Source: Heterobilharzia americana (Eukaryota > Platyhelminthes > Trematoda > Strigeidida > Schistosomatidae). Taken from it: DNA of 64,000 nt. The stretch lies in NCBI GenBank assembly GCA_944470555.2, contig OX104134.1, forward strand, positions 75,758,678 to 75,822,677. The letters are read 5' to 3'. The position numbers and the translations under genes are program-made. Shown piece by piece: positions 25,011 to 35,713 of the stretch. Numbering within the stretch: position 1 is the stretch's first letter; every line of letters starts with the position of its first letter. Under the pieces are notes generated by a model. The model worked only from the letters and a program-made list of their open reading frames with translations, was not told the DNA's origin and ran no database searches.

Positions 25011-25374
25011 TTATTTAGACGAAGTAATATAGATCTATTGTATTACATATTTAGCACTTGAAATCTGGTGGAAAAATATTTCCATTTTCTATCCACAAGT
25101 CAGGGTAAGACTGACTATCAAAACACTTTCAGTAAAGAAAATAATCACAGTTCGAAAATCAGAGGGGGATCCATCCAAATCCACATAGGACGAGGCATTA
25201 CGGCGTAACGGTCCGAATTGCCACAGTTCATATCAGCACATCAAGTTAAGAGGCAGTGAACTGGAAGATGAAGATCAGAAAATTCAGTCAGAAGTATACA
25301 GTACGAAAAGAAAGGATGAAATGGTGAGGTTCTGCATAGCGTTAAGATATGTGTACATTCGCGCCTCTGACATC

Positions 25375-25620
25375 GGACATTAACCGGGTAGTCTGCATCG
25401 CCCGAAATGACTCAAACCAACGGTCAAGAACTTTATACACTGATGCGATGTTTTAGTCTTGCCGCATTGGACCTTTATCCACCCAGAACCTACTTCAGTT
25501 AACACCATGTGACGGGGCAGACGGCGACTGGGAATACACAAAGCGTGTCTCAACCATCCCAATTGATGAAGAGGGATGGGCTGGCACGCGATGCCTTCAT
25601 GTTACCTTAGACTGTAAAGG
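25375..25620 (-). mobile_element. SR2/SjR2-like RTE C-terminal fragment
   Basis: A 60-codon minus-strand frame reads MGWLRHALCIPSRRLPRH and ends in VGLSHFGRCRLPG, the signature end of SR2-type RTE proteins (a WLGHVLR block through GLSHxGRCRLPG). Only this last segment remains. It lies in the presumed intron downstream of the eIF4G-like exon. Confidence 0.75.
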
Positions 25621-25811
25621 TTCAACACTCCGTTGACCGGTTGGCTAAGTACTATACATGTAGCCACGATACCGTTTATTGCGATCACAACAACCTTTAC
25701 AAACTTATCAAACATTAGAAAGCTCGAATAAAACAATTAACACAGTTATTGAGAACATTTAAGCATAGCAGCTCAAAATTTACGCGCAAAATCAATGAAA
25801 TTTAGACATAC

Positions 25812-26093
25812 TTTCTGAAATATAGTCTTAGCCAGCAGACTTAGGTCGTCGGACGTTGATATGTTGAGCTTCTTGATATCGTTCATGGTTTCAGAGATAT
25901 TATTGTCTGACACACGATTAAGGATAATATTAAGTTCCCGAGATATGTCTTTTGAAGTTTCTGTTTCATCACTTGCACCCTGATTACGCAGCTTAGATGG
26001 CACAAATGCCCCTTCCACGCGTTTCACAGTGATAGTCTTATATAACTTAATCACTTTATTCCTTGGAGCGTGATTTGACCGTGAACGAACCAT
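25812..26093 (-). CDS. eIF4G: eIF4G-like gene, exon with the start of the MIF4G domain
   Basis: eIF4G is the cytoplasmic scaffold that joins the cap-binding protein, the eIF4A helicase and the 40S subunit. This exon carries KRVEGAFVPSK, like the KxExAWxPS segment before the MIF4G domain, then SRELNIILNRVSDNNISE and LSLLAKTIFQK, which fits the first two helices of MIF4G (RSILNKLTPxxF and the IxLIFEK block). The exon ends at AAA followed by a GTATGT donor (25,811-25,806). The 5' edge follows TTTTTATCCTTAG at 26,094. Joining it directly to the upstream exon gives a phase problem, so a small exon or another site lies between. The following exons were not found. Confidence 0.65.
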
Positions 26094-26195
26094 CTAAGGA
26101 TAAAAATTAACTAAAGCAACACATACCCTCATAGCATTTGCAAACTGGTTCATAATTTCCTATGGAGCGACTATGTTTAAGAAATTCAGGCTTAC

Positions 26196-26821
26196 CTGAT
26201 GTTTCGCTGGAGTGATCTGGAGCCCGTAACCTTGCGGCTAAGAACGAAATCACGTGAGTACCTATTTCTTCCCACGATCTCTTCTTCTTCTCCCTCCTCC
26301 TCTTCAGCATCATCGAAGTCAGTAGGAATTTCTTGTGACGAGATTTCTTCCGATGGTTTAGTGTGTTCCAGCACTTCCACGTGCGTATCTTCCGAGACAC
26401 AACTCTCCTTTGGTACAGAATCCTCAGATACCACTGACTCCACTCTTAATGTGCCTTCATCCTTAGGTTCAGCACAAGAAAGCTTTTCATCTCCAACCTT
26501 AGTTTCGGGAGGCGGTGACTCATCAGCTTTGGGTTGGATGATTTGCAAGGGTTGTCTTTTACGTTGTTCTGTTGGTGACTTCGAAGCTTCTTCTAGATTA
26601 AGTGCCGATTTAGTCTTAGGATCGATAACAGGTAGTGGACACTTCTTCCTAGTTGGGGCGGGTGGGACTGAAGCTCCAGTTTGGTGCGCGCCTGTTTGGT
26701 TAGGAATTGACGCTACAGAAGGGACAAGAGGACTAAAGTTGAATGAGTGCTGGTACTGTACGCAGTCAGGATGTGCTGTCATACTCATGTGTTCATGCTG
26801 TTGCACCTCCGGAAACGTCAT
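26196..26821 (-). CDS. eIF4G: eIF4G-like gene, N-terminal exon with acidic segment
   Basis: A 209-codon minus-strand frame. It has a low-complexity start, then KCPLPVIDPKTKSALNLEE and PLQIIQPK (like the IxDPKT segment of eIF4G), a strongly acidic run (DDAEEEEGEEEEIVG), and RYSRDFVLS, which matches the invertebrate eIF4G YSRDFLL segment downstream of the cap-binding-protein region. A good donor, AG followed by GTAAGC, ends the exon at 26,196. An in-frame stop sits two codons above the ATG at 26,821, so either this ATG starts a shorter isoform or an acceptor lies inside the frame. The plus-strand frame over the same bases is a shadow. Confidence 0.7.
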
Positions 26822-26956
26822 AGGTTAATAAAATATGGAGTTACACTACAAAATAACGGTGAAACCTGTTCCATATTGCGGAAAGGATAGAATGAATTGG
26901 CAGCTGCATGTATTCCTACATTTTCTAACGAAATATAAATAAAATGGCATACATAC

Positions 26957-26978
26957 CTAGGCGTGAGCCGGGCTGGGG
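26957..26978 (-). other. Candidate 22-base micro-exon of the eIF4G-like gene
   Basis: A near-consensus acceptor (CTTGTTTTTACAG) and donor (GTATGT) flank 22 bases that could encode PQPGSRL. Micro-exons are common in schistosome genes. Without transcripts this is only a splice-site-based proposal. Confidence 0.35.
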
Positions 26979-27210
26979 CTGTAAAAACAAGAGACATTTA
27001 AACCAATTTGCATTAAGGAAACAAAACTCAACAAACAAGAACAAAACTATCTTACAAGCCTAAAGCACTCAACAGAACCGAGTGGGTTCATTGGTTTCAA
27101 AAATACCTGACGTTAGTGTGGACAATACATTCAGTTACAAAACCACGGAATCAACTTACGAAGTAAGGCATCGCCTACAGATAAAAGTTAAGAAACGTGA
27201 TTAGACCTAC

Positions 27211-27241
27211 CATGTGTTGCGCGTCAGTCGGCCTGTTATTG
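27211..27241 (-). other. Candidate 31-base micro-exon of the eIF4G-like gene
   Basis: Thirty-one bases lie between a T-rich acceptor (GCATTTATAG) and a GTAGGT donor. One frame reads NNRPTDAQHM. Same strand and same region as the 22-base candidate. Confidence 0.3.
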
Positions 27242-27779
27242 CTATAAATGCAAAAACAAGTTAGACAGACTAATATGGACATACACAGGTACGTTGTAAA
27301 TATTAGGATACGGTATAGATTGCTGGTCACTCATTAGAATGCATCTACCAGCGTGCAAGGTAAGACCAGCGTATGTGCTCACCCTAACCACGGAACCTTA
27401 CAGACGTGGACATCAGTGCGGTAAAACAAAGAACAATTTCGAAAATATAGAAAACAATTGAAGTAGATTTATGCTGGTACTACCGATAGTTTAGGATCGA
27501 ATAGTGTGTCTGAAGTCTGTTTTGAATGCAAAGCCAAAAAACAGAGAGCACAATCCAAAGAAATGCAGGTAACTTGTTTTCATAGTTTCTTGAAATTCTT
27601 GTAGATCTGGTCGAATGTTCATTTTCTCATCATAATGATTCAGTTTCTAATCCTTACTCTGTAGATAACTTCGGAATACAAACAGATAATTTCAGAGAAG
27701 ATGCTAATACAGTATGAGTAATAAGACCCGAAAGATTTCAGAACAACCTCAAGGCTTAAACATGCAGAAACATTCAGCG
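27242..27779. other. Presumed intron or 5' flank of the eIF4G-like gene
   Basis: No further exon or element is recognised before the SINE insertion that starts near 27,780. Confidence 0.35.
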
Positions 27780-27789
27780 AATGGTGGAT

Positions 27790-27963
27790 ATTAAATTTTG
27801 AGGGGGTTGTGGAGATTCGGAAATATTTCAAGTTGTTATTCATCGAAGACTGACATCAGTTGGAGGAACAAAGGAAACCTGGGAGCACTGGACAGCTGTT
27901 TCGTCCTAGTATGGGACTCCTCAGCAGTGCGCGCCCACGACCACAACCCCCTCAAAATTTAAT
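27790..27963. repeat. 23-bp perfect inverted repeat around the left SINE arm
   Basis: ATTAAATTTTGAGGGGGTTG plus TGG at 27,790-27,812 is exactly complementary to 27,941-27,963, with a 128-base centre containing the minus-strand ribozyme. Confidence 0.92.
27881..27935 (-). ncRNA. Hammerhead ribozyme (SM-alpha type), intact core
   Basis: On the minus strand: stem I strand GCGCACTG, CTGAGGA box, stem II GTCC/GGAC with a CATACTA loop, GAAA box, short stem III AC-AGCT-GT, GTC cleavage triplet, and the returning stem I strand CAGTGCTC. Stem I pairs for six successive bases. All invariant core bases of the hammerhead are present (CUGANGA and GAAA), so self-cleavage after GUC is predicted. Stem III is very short, as in SINE and retrozyme hammerheads, which often work better as dimers. 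Confidence 0.85.
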
Positions 27964-28150
27964 TGAACTAGTGCTCGTTGGTGACTAGCTTCGAGAAGTA
28001 TTCCCGAAGTTCCAATGACAAGTCGTGACCGGTGGAGTCAAAGCCTGATGGCCGTGAGGACAAATACTCAACGATGACATTGGGTGGCGGTTTGCGCTAT
28101 ATCGTGAGCTAACAGAAGTTGGAAATATGGAGCATTGGATTCTGACCCAG

Positions 28151-28203
28151 TGGCTCAATGGTAACGCGCTGGTCGCGGAACCTGAAGGTCGCGGGTTCGA
28201 TCC
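28151..28203 (+). promoter_or_regulatory. Internal pol III promoter (A and B boxes) of the SINE
   Basis: TGGCTCAATGG and GGTTCGATCC are spaced about 32 bases apart, as in tRNA genes. The B-box is a perfect consensus. Confidence 0.75.
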
Positions 28204-28221
28204 CTGCTGGTGGGGTCGTGG

Positions 28222-28275
28222 GTGCGCACTGCTGAGGAGTCCCATACTAGGACGAAACAGCTGTCCAGCGCTCCC
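28222..28275 (+). ncRNA. Hammerhead ribozyme (SM-alpha type), intact core
   Basis: CTGAGGA at 28,232-28,238, stem II GTCC/GGAC, GAAA at 28,254-28,257, and cleavage triplet GTC ending at 28,265. Stem I differs from the minus-strand partner by one base (CAGCGCTC against CAGTGCTC), creating a single A-C mismatch. Core bases are all conserved and the predicted cut is after 28,265. Confidence 0.85.
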
Positions 28276-28340
28276 AGGTTTCCTTTGTTCCTCCAACTGA
28301 TGTCAGTCTTCGATGAATAACAACTTGAAATGGTGGATAT

Positions 28341-29339
28341 GCTTGGTCGCTATTCTAGTAGCTGTTCCATGTAAGTGAATATCTTTGCTAGTCTATATTT
28401 TTGTACTGGAAATACCGCGAAGGATTCCTCTGGTTATGAATTCTTAGCTTCTGTATATTTGGCAAGATAGTTCCGTTCTCGATGATTCCATTACTGACCG
28501 TAATGAAACTATCAACTGCTGTGTTTCAAAGCAACAGTTACACTCAGTCTGTGTGGCAGCAGCAAGTCTATTTTTTGAATTGAACACCCTATTCCATATA
28601 CAGCTGTCACCCTGGTAGACAATGAACTGGATTGGCTTGAAAGTTTCCATGTCATATCAACAGTCGGCTTTTCTGATTGGGCTGCATCTATCGCTGTCGC
28701 CCACAAAGTCAACGGATCTATCAAGCTTCGTGTATATTACTCGGTTGGACTAAATAATGCCGTGGATCAACATCACTATCTGCTACAGTTGTCTGTTGAT
28801 TTGTTTAATAGACGTCGTGATGAATTAGTATTTTCAAGAATATATTTCTCTTAGAAATCCCAGCATATGAACAGTCAAAGGACCTATCATAACCAATACG
28901 TATCATGGATCATGTCAATCCAGATGACTGCTGTTAGGTGTCGAATCGAAGCCAGGAATACTTCAACTTAATAAGGACGCAATGCTGTCAGGTTCCTGTT
29001 TCGCACTCGCACATCTCGGTAGCATCATCATCGTTTTCAGATAGCGTCATAAACACATTCCTCATATTACTTCTGTATTAAGTTGCATTAATGATTGCGT
29101 ATTTAATCCAAGCTAGGAATCGTAGTTATAAAGCTGACAAATGTTGTCCCACACCTGGTCCAGAGAAAACTGAAACAGTCGCATTCATGGAAACTTCAAT
29201 AAATGCTTTATGCTTCAGCCACTTCTCAGCATGATAGGTCGTTATCCGTATTTCGTCGCAAAACCGTATGAATTTCGTAGGCTTTTAAATGAGCTGCCAG
29301 GAACCGGAGTTTAGAATACCCAAAATTACTTCACGAACC
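28341..29339. other. Non-coding interval, possibly decayed gypsy upstream sequence
   Basis: No confident feature. Because a gypsy pol relic starts around 29,340 on the plus strand, this interval may hold its gag or protease remains, but I could not recognise any block. Minus-strand frames at 28,444-28,724 are not convincing. Confidence 0.3.
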
Positions 29340-30490
29340 TAAAAATTGCTAGCTTCTTACTTACTTTTGCCACATCATAATCCTAAGCTATTTGTTCCAG
29401 TTGCAGCTGACGCCTCATACCATGTAATCGGCGCAGTTACCTTATGTCGGCACCCAGATTGCAATCATCAGCACCCCTCGCAGTTTGAGAGCACACAAAT
29501 GAGGCTATGAGTAAACTAGGGAGGAATCACTTACTGTGGTGTTTCCAGTCACAAGCTTTCATCGCATGCCTTATGATCGTTACTTCCTTCTGTAGGCCAA
29601 TCATAAGCTGCTGCTCGCCATTTTTGGTTAAAAATCTGGTACCTGTGTTTACACAGACAGCCCCTTACAGCGCTAGGCTATCTCACTACCTGGGTAAGAC
29701 TTCACCGGCCAGCGTATTCCTGCAGGTAAGTTCGGCCAGTGCGGCTAGTCTTTCATTTGCCATTGTTAGGAGATGCTACAGTGGCGAAACTCTCAGCCGT
29801 CGCTGGTGGTCATCACATTTTGCATACATCTGTCCACTCACCTCCCACCACGATCAGAATAATCCAGGAGACTACAGAACCTCGTATATTGCTTCAACGG
29901 GCAATTCAATTTATCCAGAAAGGTTGACCGAAATGAACTATTTCGGCAGCCACACTGCATCAGTTTACTCCACGTAGTGACTCTGTGGTGATTATAAATG
30001 GTGTGTAGTGCTTTCTTACAGGGCGGTAGTGCCTCCAGCTTTACAAAGAGTGGCATTATGTCAGCTGTATCCTTATCGTCCCGTGACAACACACATGAAG
30101 TTGTTTGGAAGCACTGACCTCTGATCGATAGGGATGTAAAAAGCCCGGTAAAGGTTCTGTGGTGGTGGCGTACAGTAACTGAAAACGCTGACAAAATCTG
30201 AATTACTTTCATGGGTATCTCCAAATAATGCTTGATCAAAAATCCATACTGACTATGCAGGACTATACATGGATGGCAACTTTCTTGCAGTCACAGGCGC
30301 CTATTTAATAGATGGCCCTAAATACTCATCACGTAGAAAAATACTTCCATAAAGCCAATGAAATTATTTGGTCACTTCGGCGTGCTGGAAATTGTCTTCT
30401 CCGATAATGGTACTCAGTTAGCATCTCACGGATTTTTGGATCTCCGCAAAGCCAACGGAATTAACCATATGCCTATACCATCAGTAACCT
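29340..30490 (+). pseudogene. Gypsy-type pol relic (RNase H to integrase)
   Basis: With stops and frame changes the plus strand reads gypsy RNase H blocks (NHKLLLAIFG, the usual DHKPLLxIF block, near 29,610) and, further on, integrase blocks: KPMKLFGHFGVLEIVFSDNG (near 30,355-30,415) followed by TQLASHGF, equivalent to the LFxxxGLPExxVSDNGxQF block with the second catalytic aspartate. The relic stops at about 30,490 where RTE copy C begins, so the RTE element probably inserted into it. It is unrelated in reading direction and divergence to the LTR element at 40.5-45.2 kb. Confidence 0.7.
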
Positions 30491-33008
30491 TGCCCTGTTT
30501 GCTAGTTCACTAGCCGGTCCCAAGCCCAGATAAAGGGGGATGGTTGGGCATAGGGCTTGGAACCCTACCACGTAAAACCAATCGAACACCTAAAGAAACT
30601 GCAAAGCACTGGGAAAAATGGAACGTACGATTGAGCTTATTCCCCACTGGAGTCAAGGGGTGAAATGACGCCGGTTGGTGAAAGCTTCCGAAAAGCCAAT
30701 CGGTCGGCGTGCCTTCTCGCCCTCGATGAAGGCAAAAGTAAACATGGGGAAATGGAACTTCCGCAACATGTTTGAAGCTAACTGGAGAGGCTACCGAGAT
30801 TGCTAAAGAAATGAGAAGGTACAAGAGGACTAAAGTTACCCTAGGAATGTGCGAAAGTAGATGGGGTGAAAGTGGACTGTCCAGACCTTCAACTGGAGAG
30901 TCAATAATCTACTCCGGTACTGCCATCCAGACGACAGTTACCACCCCACTGAGTGTTGGAGTGGCTATCATCATGCCCCCATGTAGTCGGAACCCATCTC
31001 GTCCAGTATCAGGATCATGACAGCAAGATTTAAACCAAAAGGAAAGAAAGTCACAATCACGCAGTGCTACGCTATGCACCTACAAATAATGCAGATGAAG
31101 AAAAGAAGGAGGAATTCCACAGACAAGACTCCAGATGGCGATGTCCATAAGTCTAATGGATGACATGAATGCCAAACCGGGAGCAGACGATAGTGAAAGA
31201 GAACAGACCATGGGTTGAGGGGCACTCGATGAAGTGATGAATGAGAGTGGAGAACTCTTCGAAGACTTCCGTGCATTTGATGATTTGGCGATTGGAGGCG
31301 GTGTGTACAGACACAAGGATATTCACAAGGCAGCGACATGGGTTTCACCAGAAACCAGGACACACTCGAAATCAGATCGACTTGATTTCAGTGTGAAGAG
31401 AGTAGAGAGGCGGCCCACTGAACACAGGATCAAGAGGAGGAGCAGGCGTAGGTTCCCGCGTCTCACTGTCTGGTGCAAGGAACTCTCACAATCAAGCTGA
31501 AAGCCTTCAGAGAAGTTTATGATAGACCGCAGTTCAAGCTCAACGCCCAGAAACTATCTGAAGGATGAAACTACAAATGGCAACTTCATGTCCGCCATCC
31601 GGACAAAACGGAGGACACTAAGCAACATCCCCCGAGGAAACCGTCATGGAAGAACACTGAAACTCTGTGAAGAGATGTGGAAGGAAACCTGAATAACCTT
31701 GTTAGGAAGGTAGAGGAAACAAGATAAGGATGGAATCTCCAAGGTCCTGCAAATGGAAGCTGATAGAGGAGGAGAGGGAGGCGGTAAAGCAGAAAATGAA
31801 CCGGTGCAGTGCAGTGTAGCCGTAAGTACCAAAAAGAGGAACTGAAAGCCGCCTATGAAACACTACACTGAGAGAAATGAAGAGAAGTGCACGAAGACAA
31901 AAGACACTCCCACGACGCTAGCAAGTGAAGTAGGACAGGCCGCTGGTAGGAGAAACCTGATTTCATTATACCAAATAACCAGGTTACTATCTGTGAGGAG
32001 ATCAGCATAGATGAAACCAATTAAAGATGATGAAGCAAATCTAATTACCGAAGAAGAGAAACAAAGGAAACGATGGGCTGACCACTCCAAAAAGTTCTTC
32101 AATCGACCACCTCCAACAACTGCAAATCGTTCAGAAATGCCATCAGCAACCGCAGAATTACTAGTAGACACAAGTTTTCCGACAAAGGCAGAAGTGAAGT
32201 CCTGAACGCAGTTAAGCTGCTGAAATCCGGGAAAGCAGCAGAACCGGATGGAATGCCTCCAGAAGCACCGAGAAAAGATGCAGAGACAACGGGAGAGGAC
32301 ATGCTCACACCACATCACTATTGCAGAAGTTTTGGGGAAAAGGAAGGGAATGTGCCTGCCGACTGCAAGAAGGGCTACCTTGTCGAGCTCTCAGAGAAGC
32401 GAGACTTGAACCTAGACAAGAACCGGTACGGAATCATACCCTTGTTCACGCCAAGCATCGTCCTGGAGAGACTAAACAGTGCTCTAGATTCAAAATTACG
32501 ACCGGAACGGGCTGGTTGACTAGCTTCTGGAAGAACATGTCATGTTCGGATCAAATTGCAGCACCACGCTGCATATCATCATAGAACGGAGCACAGAACA
32601 GTAGTCAGCTCTTCACCTTACCTCAGTTTTATCAACTTTGAAAAGGGCTTCGATAGCGTCGACCGAGAAGGCAGCTGCTTCAACACTACGGTTTCGGTGC
32701 CGCAAACCTTTACCAACCTCATTCAACAGCAGCCACATGACATATGAGGCTACGCGCCAAGTGATTCACAATGAAAAGCTCAGCGATGTCTTTAAAGTGA
32801 AGACAGGAGTAAGACAAGGGTGCCGCCCACTATTGCCGATCATCTCCCTGATTGTGGTCGACTGGACTGGACTGGACTGGATCATGCAACAAACTACGTG
32901 GACTGAGAAGATGGACATAGGCTGGCAGTACCGATGGAAAGACCCTAGAAGATATGGATTTCGTCGATGATGATTTGTCTAATATCGCACAAGCTCAAAG
33001 ATCTACTG
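30491..33008 (+). mobile_element. RTE retrotransposon copy C, 5' part
   Basis: It starts with the family leader (CAAGCCCAGATAAAGGGGGA then TGGTTGGGCATAGGGCTTGG), then the endonuclease (MGKWNFRNMFEA near 30,750), EFHRQ near 31,110, MNAKPGAD near 31,165, FEDFRAFDDLAIGGGVYRHK near 31,260, the RT blocks MKPIKDDEANLITEEE (32,011), FINFEKGFDSVDRE (near 32,630) and GVRQGC (near 32,810), and ends at the FADD block near 32,960-33,005. Many frameshifts and stops make it inactive. It breaks off at 33,008 at the edge of an antisense CR1 insertion and resumes at 36,882. Confidence 0.87.
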
Positions 33009-33662
33009 GTGATAATAATATATTTCATGCAACATAAGTTGCGCGTTAACAGACCAGTCTACAGGTTTGATCGTTTTGGCAATGTGGACAGACTGCTACG
33101 TACAAGCTATACACTGGACACACTTATTCATGGCACATAAGAGTTGCGTCTAGAGAACACTGGCATATTTGCTCATCATACTGAAGCAAACTCGGTTCAG
33201 AATTAGGAATTATTCGGCCATTGTTTAAGTCTTCTAATATTCTTGAAGTTAGGGCGAGTAGCACTGTCGTGACCCTGGGTTGTGTGCGCCTGCCACAAAG
33301 TTTTGATGGCATAGCGCCTGCTGACAAATGCGATTGCTAGGATCCCATATGAATGAAGGACTGGTTAGGTTAACCTGAAAAATAAATAACAAAAGCAGAC
33401 GGCGGGCGAAATTCGAAACAATAGCACAAAAATACTACGCAGAAGTATACCGACCATGATACATGAAGGTGAGTTCATTGTAGTGACTGCGAAAGTTGCT
33501 TGGAGAAGTATTCATAACCAACTGTTTAGAGGTAAGCTTATGGAGAGGAAGATGAAGGTGCTTACGAAAGTAGTGGAAACTAAATTGAAACCGAGGACAT
33601 CACCGTGGAATAGACAGAATACAGGATTTTGGACCAGGTGTTCACTTATAAGAGAAGGAGTC

Positions 33663-34491
33663 CTAAGACAGGACCTTGAAAGACTCCACTGGTGATATTT
33701 CTGGGAGTAGAACGATGTTAACCCATTTGATGACTTGGATGTGGTTCAACAGAAATGGGCCAATCCAGTCATGCAGCTTGACACTTATTCCGAATGAATT
33801 CAGTTTATGAGGGAGTGAGGAGTGATGCACTTTGTCGAAAGCTTTGTTGAAATCGAAGCAAAGCAAGAAAACCACTTTTCTATCGCCTCTACTGTCAATT
33901 ATGTGTTCGAAGAATTCTCGATGATACGCGATACAAGGTTTCTCAGACAGAAATCCACGCTGTGAGAAGTTCATAAGTTTGAGATCTGAAAGGTGAGTAA
34001 GGATAGCGTTTTTCACTACTCTCTCCATTGTACGCGAAGAGACATGTTGTGTTGATAGGGCGGCAATTTTCCGGGCTGAGTCTGGGGCTTTTCTCAGAGC
34101 ACGGGGCAGCATGAATAGTCTTGCGTGAAACTGGGGAAGTGCCACAGTTTAAGGAGAGGCCGAATATCTTTGCTAGCAATACGGGGAAGTCCGCGCTGCC
34201 ATTTTTAATGGAAATGCCAGGCATCCCGTCCACTTCTCCACTAAGAAAGGGTTTCAGCGAGTTTATTGTGTCATGTACGTTGCTAAGGTTGAACTCAACT
34301 TCCGAGATTTCATGTGCCCCGGTGTCGTTTAACGTCACAAGGCCGTGATTGAAATCGTTGGAGAAGAGGCCAAACGTTTCGCCTAGTAGTTCACATATCT
34401 CTGGGGGGTCTTTAACAATCTTGTTACCCACTTTCAACATATTTAGCATATCGGATCTATTACAGAGTGTCTTTGGGGGGGGGGATGGCAA
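33663..34491 (-). pseudogene. CR1 reverse transcriptase, N-terminal half, frameshifted
   Basis: Two overlapping frames cover it. The upstream one (34,491-33,943) holds KDPPEICELLGETF and a degenerate GEVDGMPGI block (the AGPDGIP block). The downstream one (34,145-33,663) holds LSDLKLMNFSQRGFLSEKP, then CFDFNKAFDKVHHSSLPHKL (RT motif A) and ends near the GxxQGSVLG position. The catalytic aspartates of motif C are absent. Confidence 0.8.
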
Positions 34492-35217
34492 GAAAACCAG
34501 TTACATCCTCATGTTTCAGAATTTTATTTCCAGAACAGTTTCCACCTTTCCGTCTGTGAACTTCCGGGCAGCTGAAAACCACATGGATACTAAGAATGGC
34601 TGAAAAGTCACGGGCTGCGAAAAGTGTTTTCTCAGTTTCCTAAGTTTTCGCCCGGATCTCATAGGGATGTAGTCTTTGATGCTATTGTGACTTTTGTGCT
34701 TTTATCGAGGCTATGGATTCGAGACAACAGTTTAAATGAGGTAGAAGTTTTCAATAGAGTTGTTCAGATCACTGGGTGAAAAGAACTGGTCCCAGTCTAG
34801 GCGGCATATTAGGCATTGTGAGCTTGGCCAATCGACGTCAACAAAACTTCTGCAAGTGTTGTAGGCCCCAGTAATATAGGAGTGCAACTACATAGTGCAA
34901 ACAGCTGACAGGCTACAACCTTATGTTCACTTTCCGGGATTTCGCTGTTAGTATGTATGGTGGATGGTGATGTGTTGTTTGAAAAATCAGGGCAATTATA
35001 TCATTTCATCTAGTACAGCTATTAACAACTTGAACCCATCCATTGGTTTCTTGGGTTTGATAAAATGGTTTGAAAAGAGGTGGTCCTTGCATTACCTCCC
35101 ATATGACACCTGGTACATAAAATCACCGCCTACTACTGTGCAAGTTGGCAAGGATGACAGCAGCTTGAATATTTCGTTGATATGTTCACCAACGGCAGTT
35201 CCAGCGTGAGGTGACCT

Positions 35218-35691
35218 TTATAAGCAACTGACGGTAATTTTGTAATGTTGGCAAGTGTTAATATTCGCGAACACTGCATCATCTAAAAGGTCGCAACCCA
35301 ACGGGAAGACATTCGAAGATGCGAAATCAGCGTGAACATAGACAATGCAACCTTCACCTTTAGAAGTACTGTGGTCATTACGAAACAAACTGTAATTATC
35401 TAACGTGAGCCTGATGTTTGACGTATCCGACGTACACCAAGTTTCAGTGATTGAAAAGCGCCATGGTTTGATCAGGTAAGCTAGCGAGTTTAGATAATTT
35501 AGCTCATTGCAAACTGAACGTGAGTTATACGGGAGAACAGAGAATTCTGATGGGACTATAAAAAGATTTAGGTCATTGGCAAGATCAGATAAAGGTGTTC
35601 TTTCATGGCCATCATTTGAGTCAATGCGATGTTGGGTGGGAAATTTAGGGATATAGGTAAGTTCCTTAGAGTCGCATGCCGGACTACCCAT
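35218..35691 (-). pseudogene. CR1 endonuclease fragment
   Basis: The 157-codon frame contains NDLNLFIVPSEFSVLPYNSRSVCNE, the degenerate N(A)RS block, and FSITETWCTSDTSNIRLTLD, matching the ITEAWCTPDT block of the CR1 copy at 48.3 kb. Only the first half of the domain remains in this frame. Confidence 0.75.
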
Positions 35692-35713
35692 TGTTGCCTC
35701 AGACGATGACCGA

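Larger units (their letters stand above)
28136..28328 (+). mobile_element. tRNA-headed hammerhead SINE (SM-alpha-like)
   Basis: The head has an A-box-like TGGCTCAATGG (28,151-28,161) and a textbook B-box GGTTCGATCC (28,194-28,203), consistent with RNA polymerase III transcription. The ribozyme follows at 28,222-28,275 and a short tail runs to the terminal direct repeat. No protein is encoded; a 103-codon minus-strand frame through it is incidental. Confidence 0.85.
27780..28340. mobile_element. Fold-back insertion: two hammerhead SINEs head to head
   Basis: AATGGTGGATAT stands at both ends (27,780-27,791 and 28,329-28,340), the mark of one insertion event. Inside, 27,826-27,939 is the near-perfect reverse complement of 28,214-28,330, so the transcript or strand can fold into a hairpin of about 115 base pairs. 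Each arm holds a complete hammerhead core. Only the right arm keeps the tRNA-like head. A second, 23-bp perfect inverted repeat (27,790-27,812 and 27,941-27,963) surrounds the left arm. Confidence 0.85.

Noticed and set aside
26199..26828. 209-codon plus-strand open frame
   Set aside because: It mirrors the eIF4G-like exon on the minus strand. Its serine-rich text is the reverse image of the acidic segment, and it lacks splice sites.
28136..28210. A functional tRNA gene
   Set aside because: The A and B boxes are good, but the flanks do not form an acceptor stem and the sequence continues into a ribozyme, so it is a SINE head.
27985..28296. 103-codon minus-strand open frame
   Set aside because: It runs antisense through the tRNA-like head and ribozyme of a SINE, which encodes no protein.
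29507..29977. 156-codon plus-strand open frame as a host gene
   Set aside because: Neighbouring frames carry gypsy RNase H and integrase blocks, so this frame is part of the same relic read out of phase.
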